Under the pieces are notes generated by a model. The model saw nothing but the letters and a program-made list of their open reading frames with translations. It did no database searches and had not been told where the DNA came from. From NCBI GenBank assembly GCA_028283855.1, contig JAPWJX010000003.1:868001-932000 (forward strand): a stretch of DNA of 64,000 nt. Direction: 5' to 3'. Origin of the DNA: Verrucomicrobium sp. Its GTDB lineage: Bacteria > Verrucomicrobiota > Verrucomicrobiia > Methylacidiphilales > GAS474. Shown here piece after piece: positions 34,841 through 41,515 of the stretch. Position numbers and translations under genes: made by a program. Within the stretch, counting starts at the first letter, position 1. Each line of letters begins with the position of its first letter.

Positions 34841-34870
34841 ATTTGCAAACAAATATGCAAATGATTTGCG
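34841..34870. promoter_or_regulatory. AT-rich palindromes between the receptor and the sigma-factor operon (candidate Fur-family site)
   Basis: GCAAATGATTTGC (34857-34869) is a perfect 6-1-6 inverted repeat. It overlaps a second perfect repeat, ATTTGCA-N8-TGCAAAT (34841-34862). Both stand out in an otherwise GC-rich sequence and lie where the receptor's promoter must be. The 6/7-1-6/7 form is that of Fur/Zur-type operators; which regulator binds is unknown. Confidence 0.45.
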
Positions 34871-34937
34871 GATTTGTGTGAAAATGAAATGAGGGCTGGG
34901 CTCTTTCTATTCCGTTTATTCCTTTAGAATGCCCTTC

Positions 34938-35210
34938 ATGGATCCTGCACAACTCGATTCCCTCCTGCGGGAGCTGGCGGAAGAATCCGCGCCCGTTCCG
35001 GCCTCTCTTTCCCCCGCCGTCTGGCGGGCCATCCGGCTCCGGCGGGGGGAGGAGGGATGGCTTTCTCTCCTGCGTCCCCGCTTGGCGGCGCTGGCGCTCC
35101 TGGGCGCGGCGGCGTTGGGCGTTCTCACCGCTCTGCCCGTTTCCGGGCCGGACGAGGCGCTGCGGGTTTTTCGGGGGGACGTTTCCGGCTGGATGGGAGG
35201 GGTGCGATGA
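34938..35210 (+). CDS. CnrY-like membrane anti-sigma factor
   Basis: 90 residues from ATG 34938; an ATG at 34929 is in frame and neither has a clear ribosome site. The N-terminal part (MDPAQLDSLLRELAEESAPV...LSPAVWRAIRLRRG) is a short helical cytoplasmic stretch suited to hold a sigma factor, followed by one membrane helix (LAALALLGAAALGVLTALPV) and a short periplasmic tail. Length and topology match CnrY of Cupriavidus (95 residues). It overlaps the CnrX-like gene by four bases. Sequence identity to CnrY is low by eye, so the call depends on position, topology and neighbours. Confidence 0.72.
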   Translation: MDPAQLDSLLRELAEESAPVPASLSPAVWRAIRLRRGEEGWLSLLRPRLAALALLGAAALGVLTALPVSGPDEALRVFRGDVSGWMGGVR

Positions 35211-35647
35211 ATGGGAAGGTTTTCGGGCGCATCGCCCTGCTGCTGGTTTTGGTGGCCCTGGTGGCGGCGGGCAGCGCGTGGCTGACCGGGCGCTGCCAGA
35301 GGGAGGCGGCTTCTGATTCCCACGCCGCCCTGCACCGGCGGCTTCACGTGACCCCGGAGCAGGAGAGGCGGCTGGAGCCGGTGGAGTCCCGCTTTGCCGT
35401 CCAACGGGAAAGCGGCGCGGCGGCCATCGCGGCGGCCAACCGGGAACTGGCCCGCGCGCTGTTGGAGGACCGGGGGGATTCCCCGCGCGTCCGCGCGGCG
35501 GTGGGGAAGATCCACGCCGCCATGGGCGACCTGCAACAGGCGACCTTGGACCACCTCTTCGCCATGAAGGGGGTGCTGACGCCGGAGCAGTATGACGCGC
35601 TGCTCCGGCTGACGGCCTCCGGCCTTTCTTCCTGTTGCGCCCCGTGA
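35207..35647 (+). CDS. CnrX-like periplasmic heavy-metal sensor
   Basis: 146 residues: one N-terminal membrane anchor (IALLLVLVALVAAGSAWL), then a helical periplasmic domain of the Metal_resist/CnrX type. Candidate metal ligands are H39-x3-H43, E60, and H116-x3-M120. Cupriavidus CnrX binds Ni/Co through H42, H46, E63, H119 and M123, so all five are kept with the same spacing, shifted by three. A C-terminal Cys-Cys pair (SSCCAP) is extra. In the known system metal binding to CnrX changes CnrY and frees CnrH. The gene is coupled to both neighbours by four-base overlaps. Ni/Co specificity is an inference; related proteins sense other metals. Confidence 0.82.
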   Translation: MNGKVFGRIALLLVLVALVAAGSAWLTGRCQREAASDSHAALHRRLHVTPEQERRLEPVESRFAVQRESGAAAIAAANRELARALLEDRGDSPRVRAAVGKIHAAMGDLQQATLDHLFAMKGVLTPEQYDALLRLTASGLSSCCAP

Positions 35648-36171
35648 GCGGCGATCCGGACCTGCCCCTGGTCCAGGCCCTCCAGGCGGGCCGGGACGAG
35701 GCGCTCGACCTCCTCATGGAGCGGCACCAGGAGGCGGTCTTCCGCTTCATCCGCCGCTCCGTTTGGAACGAGGCCGACGCGCGGGAGCTGGCGCAGGAAA
35801 CCTTTGTCCGGGCCTACTTCCACATCGGCCGCTTCCGGCCGCGCGCGCCGTTTCTTTCCTGGCTCTTCCGCATCGCGGCGAACCTGTGCCGGGACCGCGC
35901 CCGCAGCAAGGCCTACCGCCAGGCGCGGCGGACCGAAGCCCTGCCGGAAGGCCGGGAGGTGCCCGCCCGCATGGAGGAGGAAAAGCCGGAGCTGGAAGCC
36001 CTCCGCGCGGCGATCGCCGCCCTGCCCGCCGGGCTGCGGGAGCCGCTGGTCCTCACCGCTCTGGAGGGGCTTTCCCAGGAGGAGGCGGGCCGCCGCCTGG
36101 GCCTGAGCGCGCGGGCGGTGGAGAACCGGGCGCGCCGGGCCCGCGCGCGGCTGCTGCGGAGGCTGGGCTGA
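35644..36171 (+). CDS. ECF sigma factor, CnrH-like
   Basis: 175 residues from GTG 35644, overlapping the sensor stop; a TTG at 35635 is an alternative. Region 2 (VWNEADARELAQETFVRAYFHIGRF, FLSWLFRIAANLCRD) and region 4 (IAALPAGLREPLVLTALEGLSQEEAG, ARAVENRARRARARLLRRLG) are both complete, with a charged linker between. It directs RNA polymerase to a small metal-response regulon when released from the membrane anti-sigma factor. The likely targets are its own operon and the divergent receptor operon. CnrH is the best comparison because of the Y-X-H gene order. Confidence 0.88.
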   Translation: MSGDPDLPLVQALQAGRDEALDLLMERHQEAVFRFIRRSVWNEADARELAQETFVRAYFHIGRFRPRAPFLSWLFRIAANLCRDRARSKAYRQARRTEALPEGREVPARMEEEKPELEALRAAIAALPAGLREPLVLTALEGLSQEEAGRRLGLSARAVENRARRARARLLRRLG

Positions 36172-36212
36172 TTTTGCTTGGCCCGTCCGCCCGCCGGAGC
36201 AAGGGTGGAAGG

Positions 36213-36695
36213 ATGACTCCCCTGGGCCGCCGCTTTCTGGTGCTGGGCATCGTCGCCGCCCTGATCGGGACCGGCGTGTGGGGGATGCCCCGGCTGGTGG
36301 AGCGGATGGGGCACGTCCGCTACCGGGAGATGGGCGGGGAGGTGGCCCGGATCCGCGCCGCCCTGGCGGAGGGGCGCGTGCCCTATCCGGCCCGCAGCGG
36401 CCTTCAGACGACGCAGGCGTACCTGGAGCTGCTCATCCGCGCGGGCGTCCTGGCGCCGGGGGACCGGCTCTTCTTCAAGAACTGGCTGGTGGCCAACCTC
36501 GACCCCTCCGATCCTCCGGGCACGGTCTTCCTGGCCACCAAGAGCTGGTACGCCTACACGGCGCTGGGGAAGAAGGACGCGCGGGGCTTCGCCTTCGTCT
36601 GGCTGGACGGGGCGGAGTTGCGCTCCTACGAGCCGCCCGCGCCGGGGCGCGCGCCGCTGCCGCCGCGCAGGCCGGAGCTGCTGCCCTTCGACTAG
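36213..36695 (+). CDS. Membrane-anchored protein of unknown function, pseudopilin-like layout
   Basis: 160 residues from ATG 36213, preceded by GGAAGG. One N-terminal hydrophobic segment (FLVLGIVAALIGTGVWG) is followed by a helix (GEVARIRAALAEG) and a soluble domain with FFKNWLVANLDPSDPPGTVFLATKSWYAYTALG. The layout (short basic start, one membrane helix, extended helix, small globular domain) resembles type II secretion pseudopilins. The GFxxxE prepilin cleavage motif is missing, so it is not called one. It follows the sigma-factor gene by 41 bases and may be co-transcribed. Function is unknown. Confidence 0.68.
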   Translation: MTPLGRRFLVLGIVAALIGTGVWGMPRLVERMGHVRYREMGGEVARIRAALAEGRVPYPARSGLQTTQAYLELLIRAGVLAPGDRLFFKNWLVANLDPSDPPGTVFLATKSWYAYTALGKKDARGFAFVWLDGAELRSYEPPAPGRAPLPPRRPELLPFD

Positions 36696-36701
36696 CCGGT
36701 T

Positions 36702-37541
36702 CTAGCGCTTGGCGTCCCGCTTGATCAGTTCCAGCCGGGCGCGCTCCAGCACCAGCCGCTCTTCCCGCGTCAGGCTTTGGATGCCGTGCCGGGAAATCTT
36801 TTCCAAGATCGGGTCGATCGACTGGTGGCGGCGGTCTTCCAGGAGCTTTTGTTCCGCCTGCTTTTTTTGCTGCGCGGCGAAGGCGCGGCGGTCGCGGCGC
36901 AGGCGGAACCATTCCAGGATTTCGCTGACGAAGGGGACCTTGATGGCGAAGGCCGCCGCGCCGACGCCCGCGGAGAGGGCGGCCAGGTCGACCCAGCGGT
37001 GGTCGGCCACGTCGATGAGGGCGATGAGGGAGAAGGTGATGAGGGCGACCCACTTTGCCGCCAGGCCGAAGAAGACGGGCCCGTTCGGGAAAAGCAGGGC
37101 GTAGGAGATGAAGAGGGCGAAGTGGACGTTGTAGGAGCCCGCGTAGTAGATCGGCTGACGCAGCGCCAGGGAGGCGCCCAGGAGGAGCAGAGCAGGGAAG
37201 AAGACCAGGCCCCCGTAGAGGAAGGCGAAGGCGCGGCGGCCCACCGCCCGCTCCACCTCCCGGCCGAACCAGAAGAGCATCAGCATCTCGATGGCGAAGC
37301 CAAGGCTCAGGGGGTTGATGAAGGGGTAGGTGAGGGTTTGCCAGACCTGGCCGCGGCCCAGGACGGCGGGGGTGGAGAGGGGCAGGTAGGTGACGAGCCA
37401 TCCTTCCGTGTGGGCGCTGCGGCAGAGGGCCAGCGCCACCCACATGGCGACGTAAAGAAAGAGGAGGGATTCCGTGACGCGGACGGGATGTCCCTGTACC
37501 CGGAAGAGCGGGTCGTCGTCGGAAGGAGCCCAGACCGCCAT
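36702..37541 (-). CDS. Rhomboid-like membrane protein, catalytic serine apparently missing
   Basis: 279 residues from ATG 37541. About six membrane helices are present with rhomboid landmarks: GQVWQTLTYPFINP, MLFWFGREVERAVGRRAFAFLYG and ISYALLFPNGP. In active rhomboids the segment before the last of these reads GxSG; here the matching stretch is YYAGSYNVHF, where alignment puts Tyr at the Ser position. It is therefore probably a pseudoprotease. A long charged cytoplasmic tail follows (FRLRRDRRAFAAQQKKQAEQ ... LTREERLVLERARLEL). It is convergent with the preceding unknown gene and separated by 6 bases. Role unknown. Confidence 0.75.
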   Translation of the reverse strand: MAVWAPSDDDPLFRVQGHPVRVTESLLFLYVAMWVALALCRSAHTEGWLVTYLPLSTPAVLGRGQVWQTLTYPFINPLSLGFAIEMLMLFWFGREVERAVGRRAFAFLYGGLVFFPALLLLGASLALRQPIYYAGSYNVHFALFISYALLFPNGPVFFGLAAKWVALITFSLIALIDVADHRWVDLAALSAGVGAAAFAIKVPFVSEILEWFRLRRDRRAFAAQQKKQAEQKLLEDRRHQSIDPILEKISRHGIQSLTREERLVLERARLELIKRDAKR

Positions 37542-37625
37542 GGGAAAAGGATGGCCCAAAAGGGGGTGGCCGTAAATCCCGAAAGGAATTGCGCCGGGGG
37601 CCGTTCCTGGGAAAGTGGGGGGCCT

Positions 37626-38144
37626 ATGCCGTCCTATTCCACCTGGGCCGCCCTCACCCCCGAGGAGGCGCACGCTATTTTCCTCTGCGTCCAGGAGACG
37701 CAAAAGAAGCTCTACCGCAGCGCCATCGACACCTTTTCCAAGCCCCTGGGCCTCCGCCCGAACCTCCTGCTGGAGATGCCGAAGACGGAGCGCCACGCCG
37801 CCTTCGGCCGGATCCTGGCCCATCCCCAGATGGAGGAGGTGGGCTTCAACTTCCTGTGCCACTGGCTGGTGGAGGGCAACGCGCCGCTGCTCGTCGCCTG
37901 GCTCGACGCCCTGGGCATCGCGCACGACGGCAAGGGGATGGTGGAGGATTTCCCGCCGGAGCCTTCGACCGAGGCGCTGAAGAAGGCCGCCGACGCGGTG
38001 CTGGCCCAGTTCGAGCCCCGGCTCGTCGCCATCTATCTGCGGACGTTCAACGACATCGACGGCGTCCAGTGGGACGGCCTGGAGAAGCTGGTCGAGACCG
38101 ATCCCCGCCTCAAATTAGAGGCGCCGACGCCGGCGGCGGGATAA
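37626..38144 (+). CDS. Hypothetical soluble protein
   Basis: 172 residues from ATG 37626. No signal peptide or membrane segment; mostly helical by composition (LTPEEAHAIFLCVQETQKKLYRSAID, HAAFGRILAHPQMEEVGFNFLCHWLV, FPPEPSTEALKKAADAVLAQF). I do not recognise a family. Codon composition matches the neighbours. The gene is divergent from the rhomboid-like gene with 84 bases between, and its last 35 bases overlap the convergent phytoene-desaturase gene. Confidence 0.65.
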   Translation: MPSYSTWAALTPEEAHAIFLCVQETQKKLYRSAIDTFSKPLGLRPNLLLEMPKTERHAAFGRILAHPQMEEVGFNFLCHWLVEGNAPLLVAWLDALGIAHDGKGMVEDFPPEPSTEALKKAADAVLAQFEPRLVAIYLRTFNDIDGVQWDGLEKLVETDPRLKLEAPTPAAG

Positions 38145-39594
38145 CGCGGTCCAGCAGCTTGGCGCTGGAGAGGACCCCCGGCACGCCCGCGCCGGGGTGG
38201 GTCCCCGCGCCCGCGAAGTAGAGGCCGGGCACTTCCCGGCTGACGTTCTGCGGCCGGAACCAGGCGCTTTGCGTCAATACCGGCTCGAACTGGAAGGCGG
38301 AGCCCAGGTAGGCGTCCCAATCCTTTTCAAAGTCGAGCGGCGTGACGATCCGCCGCGTCACCACGTGGCGGCGCAGGTCCGGGCAGAGCGTTTCCAGGGA
38401 GGCCAGGATCGCCTCCGCGTAGGGCTCCGCCTTTTCCCGCCAGTCGACGTTGCCGCCCAGGTGGGGGACGGGGGAGAGGACGTAGAAGGCCTCGTGCCCC
38501 GGCGGGGCCAGGGAGGGGTCGGTCCGCGTCGGCGCGTGGAGGTAGAGGGAAAAGTCGTCGGCCAGGATCTTCTTTTCGAAGATGTCTTCCAATAGCTCCC
38601 GGTAGCGCCGGGTCAGCACGATGGTGTGGTGGGCCAGGTCCGGGTAGGTCCGGTCGGTGCCGAAGTAGAGGACGAAGAGGCCCATGGAGTAGCGCATCTT
38701 TTCCAGCTTCCGGTTGGTCCAGCGGCGGCGGGAGACGGCGGGAAGGAGCTTGCGGTAGGTGTTCGCCACGTCGGCGTTGGAGACGACGATTTCCGCGGGG
38801 AGCCGCTCCCCGCCCGCCAGGCGGACGCCCGCGGCGCGGCCGTTTTCCACCAGGATCTCCTCCACGCGCGCGCCCAGCCGCAGGACGCCGCCCATTTCCT
38901 CGAAGAGCCGGACCAGCTCCGCCACCAGCGCGCCGGTTCCGCCCATGACGAAGTGGACGCCCCACTTCCGTTCCAGGAAATGGATCATCGCGTAGATGGA
39001 GGTGACGCGGAAGGGGTTCCCGCCGACCAGGAGGGGATGGAAGCTGAAGACCTGCCGCAGGTAGGGATGCCGGATGTGCCGGGCGACGAGGGCGTGGACC
39101 GTCTCGAAGGAGCGGAGGCGCACCAGGTCGGGGGCGACGCGCGCCATGTCGCCGAAGGTGGTGAAGGGCTGGTCGGCCAGGTCGACGAAGGCGCGCCGGA
39201 AGATCGCCTCCGCCCGGCGGACGAAGGCGCGGTAGCCCGCCACGTCGCGCGGCTCGAAGCGGGCGATCTCCGCCTCGATCCGGGCCGGGTCCCCGGAGTA
39301 GTCGAAGTGGCGGCCGTCGGGAAAGACGATCCGGTAGAACGGGTCGCAGGGGACGATGGACAGGCGGTCGGCTATTTTCTTCCCGGCCAGGGCGAAGAGC
39401 TCGTCGACCAGGAAGGGGGCGGTGAGGATCGTGGGCCCGGCGTCGAAGGTGAAGCCGTCCTGCCGGTAGACGGCGGCGCGGCCGCCCGGCTGGTCCCGCA
39501 TTTCCAGGAGGGTGACGCGGTAGCCCCGCGCCTGGAGCCGGATGGCGGCGGCCAGCCCGCCGAAGCCCGACCCGATCACGACCGCCCGGCTCAT
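38110..39594 (-). CDS. crtI: Phytoene desaturase (CrtI) family FAD oxidoreductase
   Basis: 494 residues. The N-terminal FAD-binding motif VVIGSGFGGLAAAIRLQARGY and the following LEMRDQPGGRAAVYRQDGFTFDAGPTIL are the hallmark of CrtI carotenoid desaturases. GGTGALVAELVRLFEEMGG, EIVVSNADVANTY and the C-terminal GLYFAGAGTHPGAGVPGVLSSAKL complete the pattern. CrtI-type enzymes introduce double bonds into phytoene or diapophytoene at the membrane; relatives act as carotenoid oxygenases or isomerases. No phytoene synthase is in the window. Unusually it is translationally coupled (ATGA overlap) to cheB upstream and is the last gene of a cheR-cheB-crtI unit. Confidence 0.9.
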   Translation of the reverse strand: MSRAVVIGSGFGGLAAAIRLQARGYRVTLLEMRDQPGGRAAVYRQDGFTFDAGPTILTAPFLVDELFALAGKKIADRLSIVPCDPFYRIVFPDGRHFDYSGDPARIEAEIARFEPRDVAGYRAFVRRAEAIFRRAFVDLADQPFTTFGDMARVAPDLVRLRSFETVHALVARHIRHPYLRQVFSFHPLLVGGNPFRVTSIYAMIHFLERKWGVHFVMGGTGALVAELVRLFEEMGGVLRLGARVEEILVENGRAAGVRLAGGERLPAEIVVSNADVANTYRKLLPAVSRRRWTNRKLEKMRYSMGLFVLYFGTDRTYPDLAHHTIVLTRRYRELLEDIFEKKILADDFSLYLHAPTRTDPSLAPPGHEAFYVLSPVPHLGGNVDWREKAEPYAEAILASLETLCPDLRRHVVTRRIVTPLDFEKDWDAYLGSAFQFEPVLTQSAWFRPQNVSREVPGLYFAGAGTHPGAGVPGVLSSAKLLDRVIPPPASAPLI

Positions 39595-40643
39595 GAAAGC
39601 GGGGAGGAGCGGTGGACGGCCTCGAAGAGGCGGGCGGGGAAGGCGTCGAGGGAGACGGCCTCCTCCGCCGCGCCGAGGTCGAGGGCCGCCTTCGGCATGC
39701 CGAAGACGACGCAGGAGGCCTCGTCCTGGGCGAAGGTGCGGGCGCCCGCCTTCCGCAGGGCCAGGAGGCCGTCCGCCCCGTCCCGGCCCATGCCGGTGAG
39801 GAGCGCCGCCACGGCGTGGGGCGCGGCGCCGCAGGCGGCGGCGGAGTGGAAGAGGACGTCGACGGCGGGGCGCTGGTACCAGACCGGATCGGCCTGGGTC
39901 AGGCGGACGCGGTGGCGCTCCTCTTCCCGGCGCAGTTCCATGTGCCAGCCGCCGGGGGCCAGAAGGGCCACGCCGGGCTCGACCCAGTCCCCGTCGGCCG
40001 CCTCGCGGACGTCGAGGTCGCAGAGGCCGTTGAGCCGCTCGGCGAAGGAGCGGCTGAAGCCGCCCGGGATGTGCTGGACGACGCAGAGGCCCGGCATCCG
40101 GCGGGGCAGCCGGGTGAGGATCTCCCGCAGCGCCTCCGTGCCGCCGGTGGAGGCGCCCAGGAGGACGACCTGCCGCGGGTCGAAGGCCGCCGGTTCCGCC
40201 GCCGGGGCGGCGATGCGGGGGCGGTCGGGGTGGGGCAGGAGGTTTTCGACGTGGACGAGGGCGGCGTCCCGGACGGCGCGGGCCAGCTGGGGGGCCATCT
40301 CCGCCAGGGCGGCGGGATCGCCCGGCTTGCCCAGGGCGTCGACCGCGCCGAGCTGGAGGGCCTGGAGGGCGTGCTGGGAGCCCCCCTTCGTGAAGGAGCT
40401 TAGGACGACGACCGGCATCGGCTGGTGTTCCATGAGCGCCTTGAGGAAGGTGAGGCCGTCCATCTTCGGCATTTCCAGGTCGAGGGTGAGGACGTCGGGC
40501 CGCAGGGAGACGATCTTTTCCCGCGCCTCGTAGGCGTCGGCGGCGGCGCCTACGACCTCGATCTCCGGGTCCTTTTCCAGCACCTCCGCCACCATGCGGC
40601 GGGTCAGGGCGGAGTCGTCGACGACCAGGACGCGGACTTTCAC
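39591..40643 (-). CDS. cheB: Chemotaxis response regulator protein-glutamate methylesterase
   Basis: 350 residues. A receiver domain (VRVLVVDDSALTRRMVAEVL; phosphoacceptor D55 in LTLDLEMPKMDG; switch residues VVVLSSFT and the GKPGD region) is joined by a linker to the CheB methylesterase domain. The catalytic Ser lies in LLGASTGGTEAL, His in VVQHIPGGF and Asp in LLTGMGRDGADGL. It removes methyl groups from receptor glutamates during adaptation. It starts 3 bases after the cheR stop. No CheA, CheW or receptor gene is nearby, so the pair may serve a distant signalling array or a non-flagellar Che-like pathway. Confidence 0.94.
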   Translation of the reverse strand: MKVRVLVVDDSALTRRMVAEVLEKDPEIEVVGAAADAYEAREKIVSLRPDVLTLDLEMPKMDGLTFLKALMEHQPMPVVVLSSFTKGGSQHALQALQLGAVDALGKPGDPAALAEMAPQLARAVRDAALVHVENLLPHPDRPRIAAPAAEPAAFDPRQVVLLGASTGGTEALREILTRLPRRMPGLCVVQHIPGGFSRSFAERLNGLCDLDVREAADGDWVEPGVALLAPGGWHMELRREEERHRVRLTQADPVWYQRPAVDVLFHSAAACGAAPHAVAALLTGMGRDGADGLLALRKAGARTFAQDEASCVVFGMPKAALDLGAAEEAVSLDAFPARLFEAVHRSSPLS

Positions 40644-40646
40644 TTC

Positions 40647-41483
40647 TTAGGCCTTCCGGTAGATGGCGGGCCGGACGGGCCGCAGGTTGTGCCGGACGCC
40701 GGCCAGGCTTTCCGAGTGGCCGATGAAGAGGTAGCCGCCCGGCATGAGGAGGTCGGAGAGCTTTTCCAGGAGCTGCTGCTGCGTGGCCTGGTCGAAGTAG
40801 ATCATCACGTTCCGGCACCAGATGAGGGGCAGGCCGCCGGGGAAGGGAGGCGGGCCCTGCAGGAGGTTTAGGTGCTGGAAGAGGACGTGGCGGCGGACAG
40901 ATTCCTTCACGCGGAATTGCCCCTCCCGGCTGCCGATTCCTTTTTGAAAATAGGCGGGGAGCCAATCCGGCTGGACTTCCCGCAGGCGGTCGGCGGGGTA
41001 GATGCCCTGAAGGGCCTGGCCGAGGATGCGGGTGGAGATGTCGGTCGCCTCCACCTGCCAGCTCCATTGGGGGTGGCTGCGGAAGAAGAGGTCGAGGAAG
41101 ATGGCGATGGAGTAGGGCTCCTCCCCGGAGGCGCAGCCCGCGCTCCAGGTGCGGAAGACGGGAGGCAGGCCCTCCCGCGCGGCGTTTTGGACGTAGGCGG
41201 GGAGGATCGTCTCCCGCAGGAACTCGAAGTGCTTCAGCTCCCGGAAGAAGAAGGTGTGGTTGGTGGAGATGGCGTCGACCAGGTGGGTCAGCTCCTGCGC
41301 GCCCTGGGGGGAGGTGAGGAAGGCGCAGTAGGAGGCGTAATCGGGCAGGCCGGTGGCCTTTAGCCGCTTGCCCAGGCGGGCGGCGACCAACTCGCGGCGC
41401 TTCTCTCCCAGGTCGATCCGGCTGTATTCATAGACCAGCCGTCGGACGGTTTCGTATTCCTGGTCGGTAAGCTGGAAGGACAC
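40647..41483 (-). CDS. cheR: Chemotaxis protein methyltransferase
   Basis: 278 residues. The N-terminal CheR helical domain (LTDQEYETVRRLVYEYSRIDLGEKRRELVAARLGKRL) contains the basic receptor-binding helix. The SAM-binding domain shows TWSAGCASGEEPYSIA, VEATDISTRILGQAL, and the NLLQGPPPF / IWCRNVMIYFDQATQQQLL blocks. It methylates receptor glutamates using SAM and is the partner of the cheB gene downstream. The family region between TNHTFFFRELKHFEFL matches the normal 'TT..FFRe' segment. The start is the first gene position of the cheR-cheB-crtI unit. Confidence 0.94.
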   Translation of the reverse strand: MSFQLTDQEYETVRRLVYEYSRIDLGEKRRELVAARLGKRLKATGLPDYASYCAFLTSPQGAQELTHLVDAISTNHTFFFRELKHFEFLRETILPAYVQNAAREGLPPVFRTWSAGCASGEEPYSIAIFLDLFFRSHPQWSWQVEATDISTRILGQALQGIYPADRLREVQPDWLPAYFQKGIGSREGQFRVKESVRRHVLFQHLNLLQGPPPFPGGLPLIWCRNVMIYFDQATQQQLLEKLSDLLMPGGYLFIGHSESLAGVRHNLRPVRPAIYRKA

Positions 41484-41515
41484 CCGGCCATTTTAGGGCC
41501 ATCTCCCCGCAGGCA

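Noticed and set aside
36213-36695. Calling the protein after the sigma factor a type II secretion pseudopilin
   Set aside because: The layout is similar, but the prepilin peptidase cleavage motif with its Glu at position 5 is absent.
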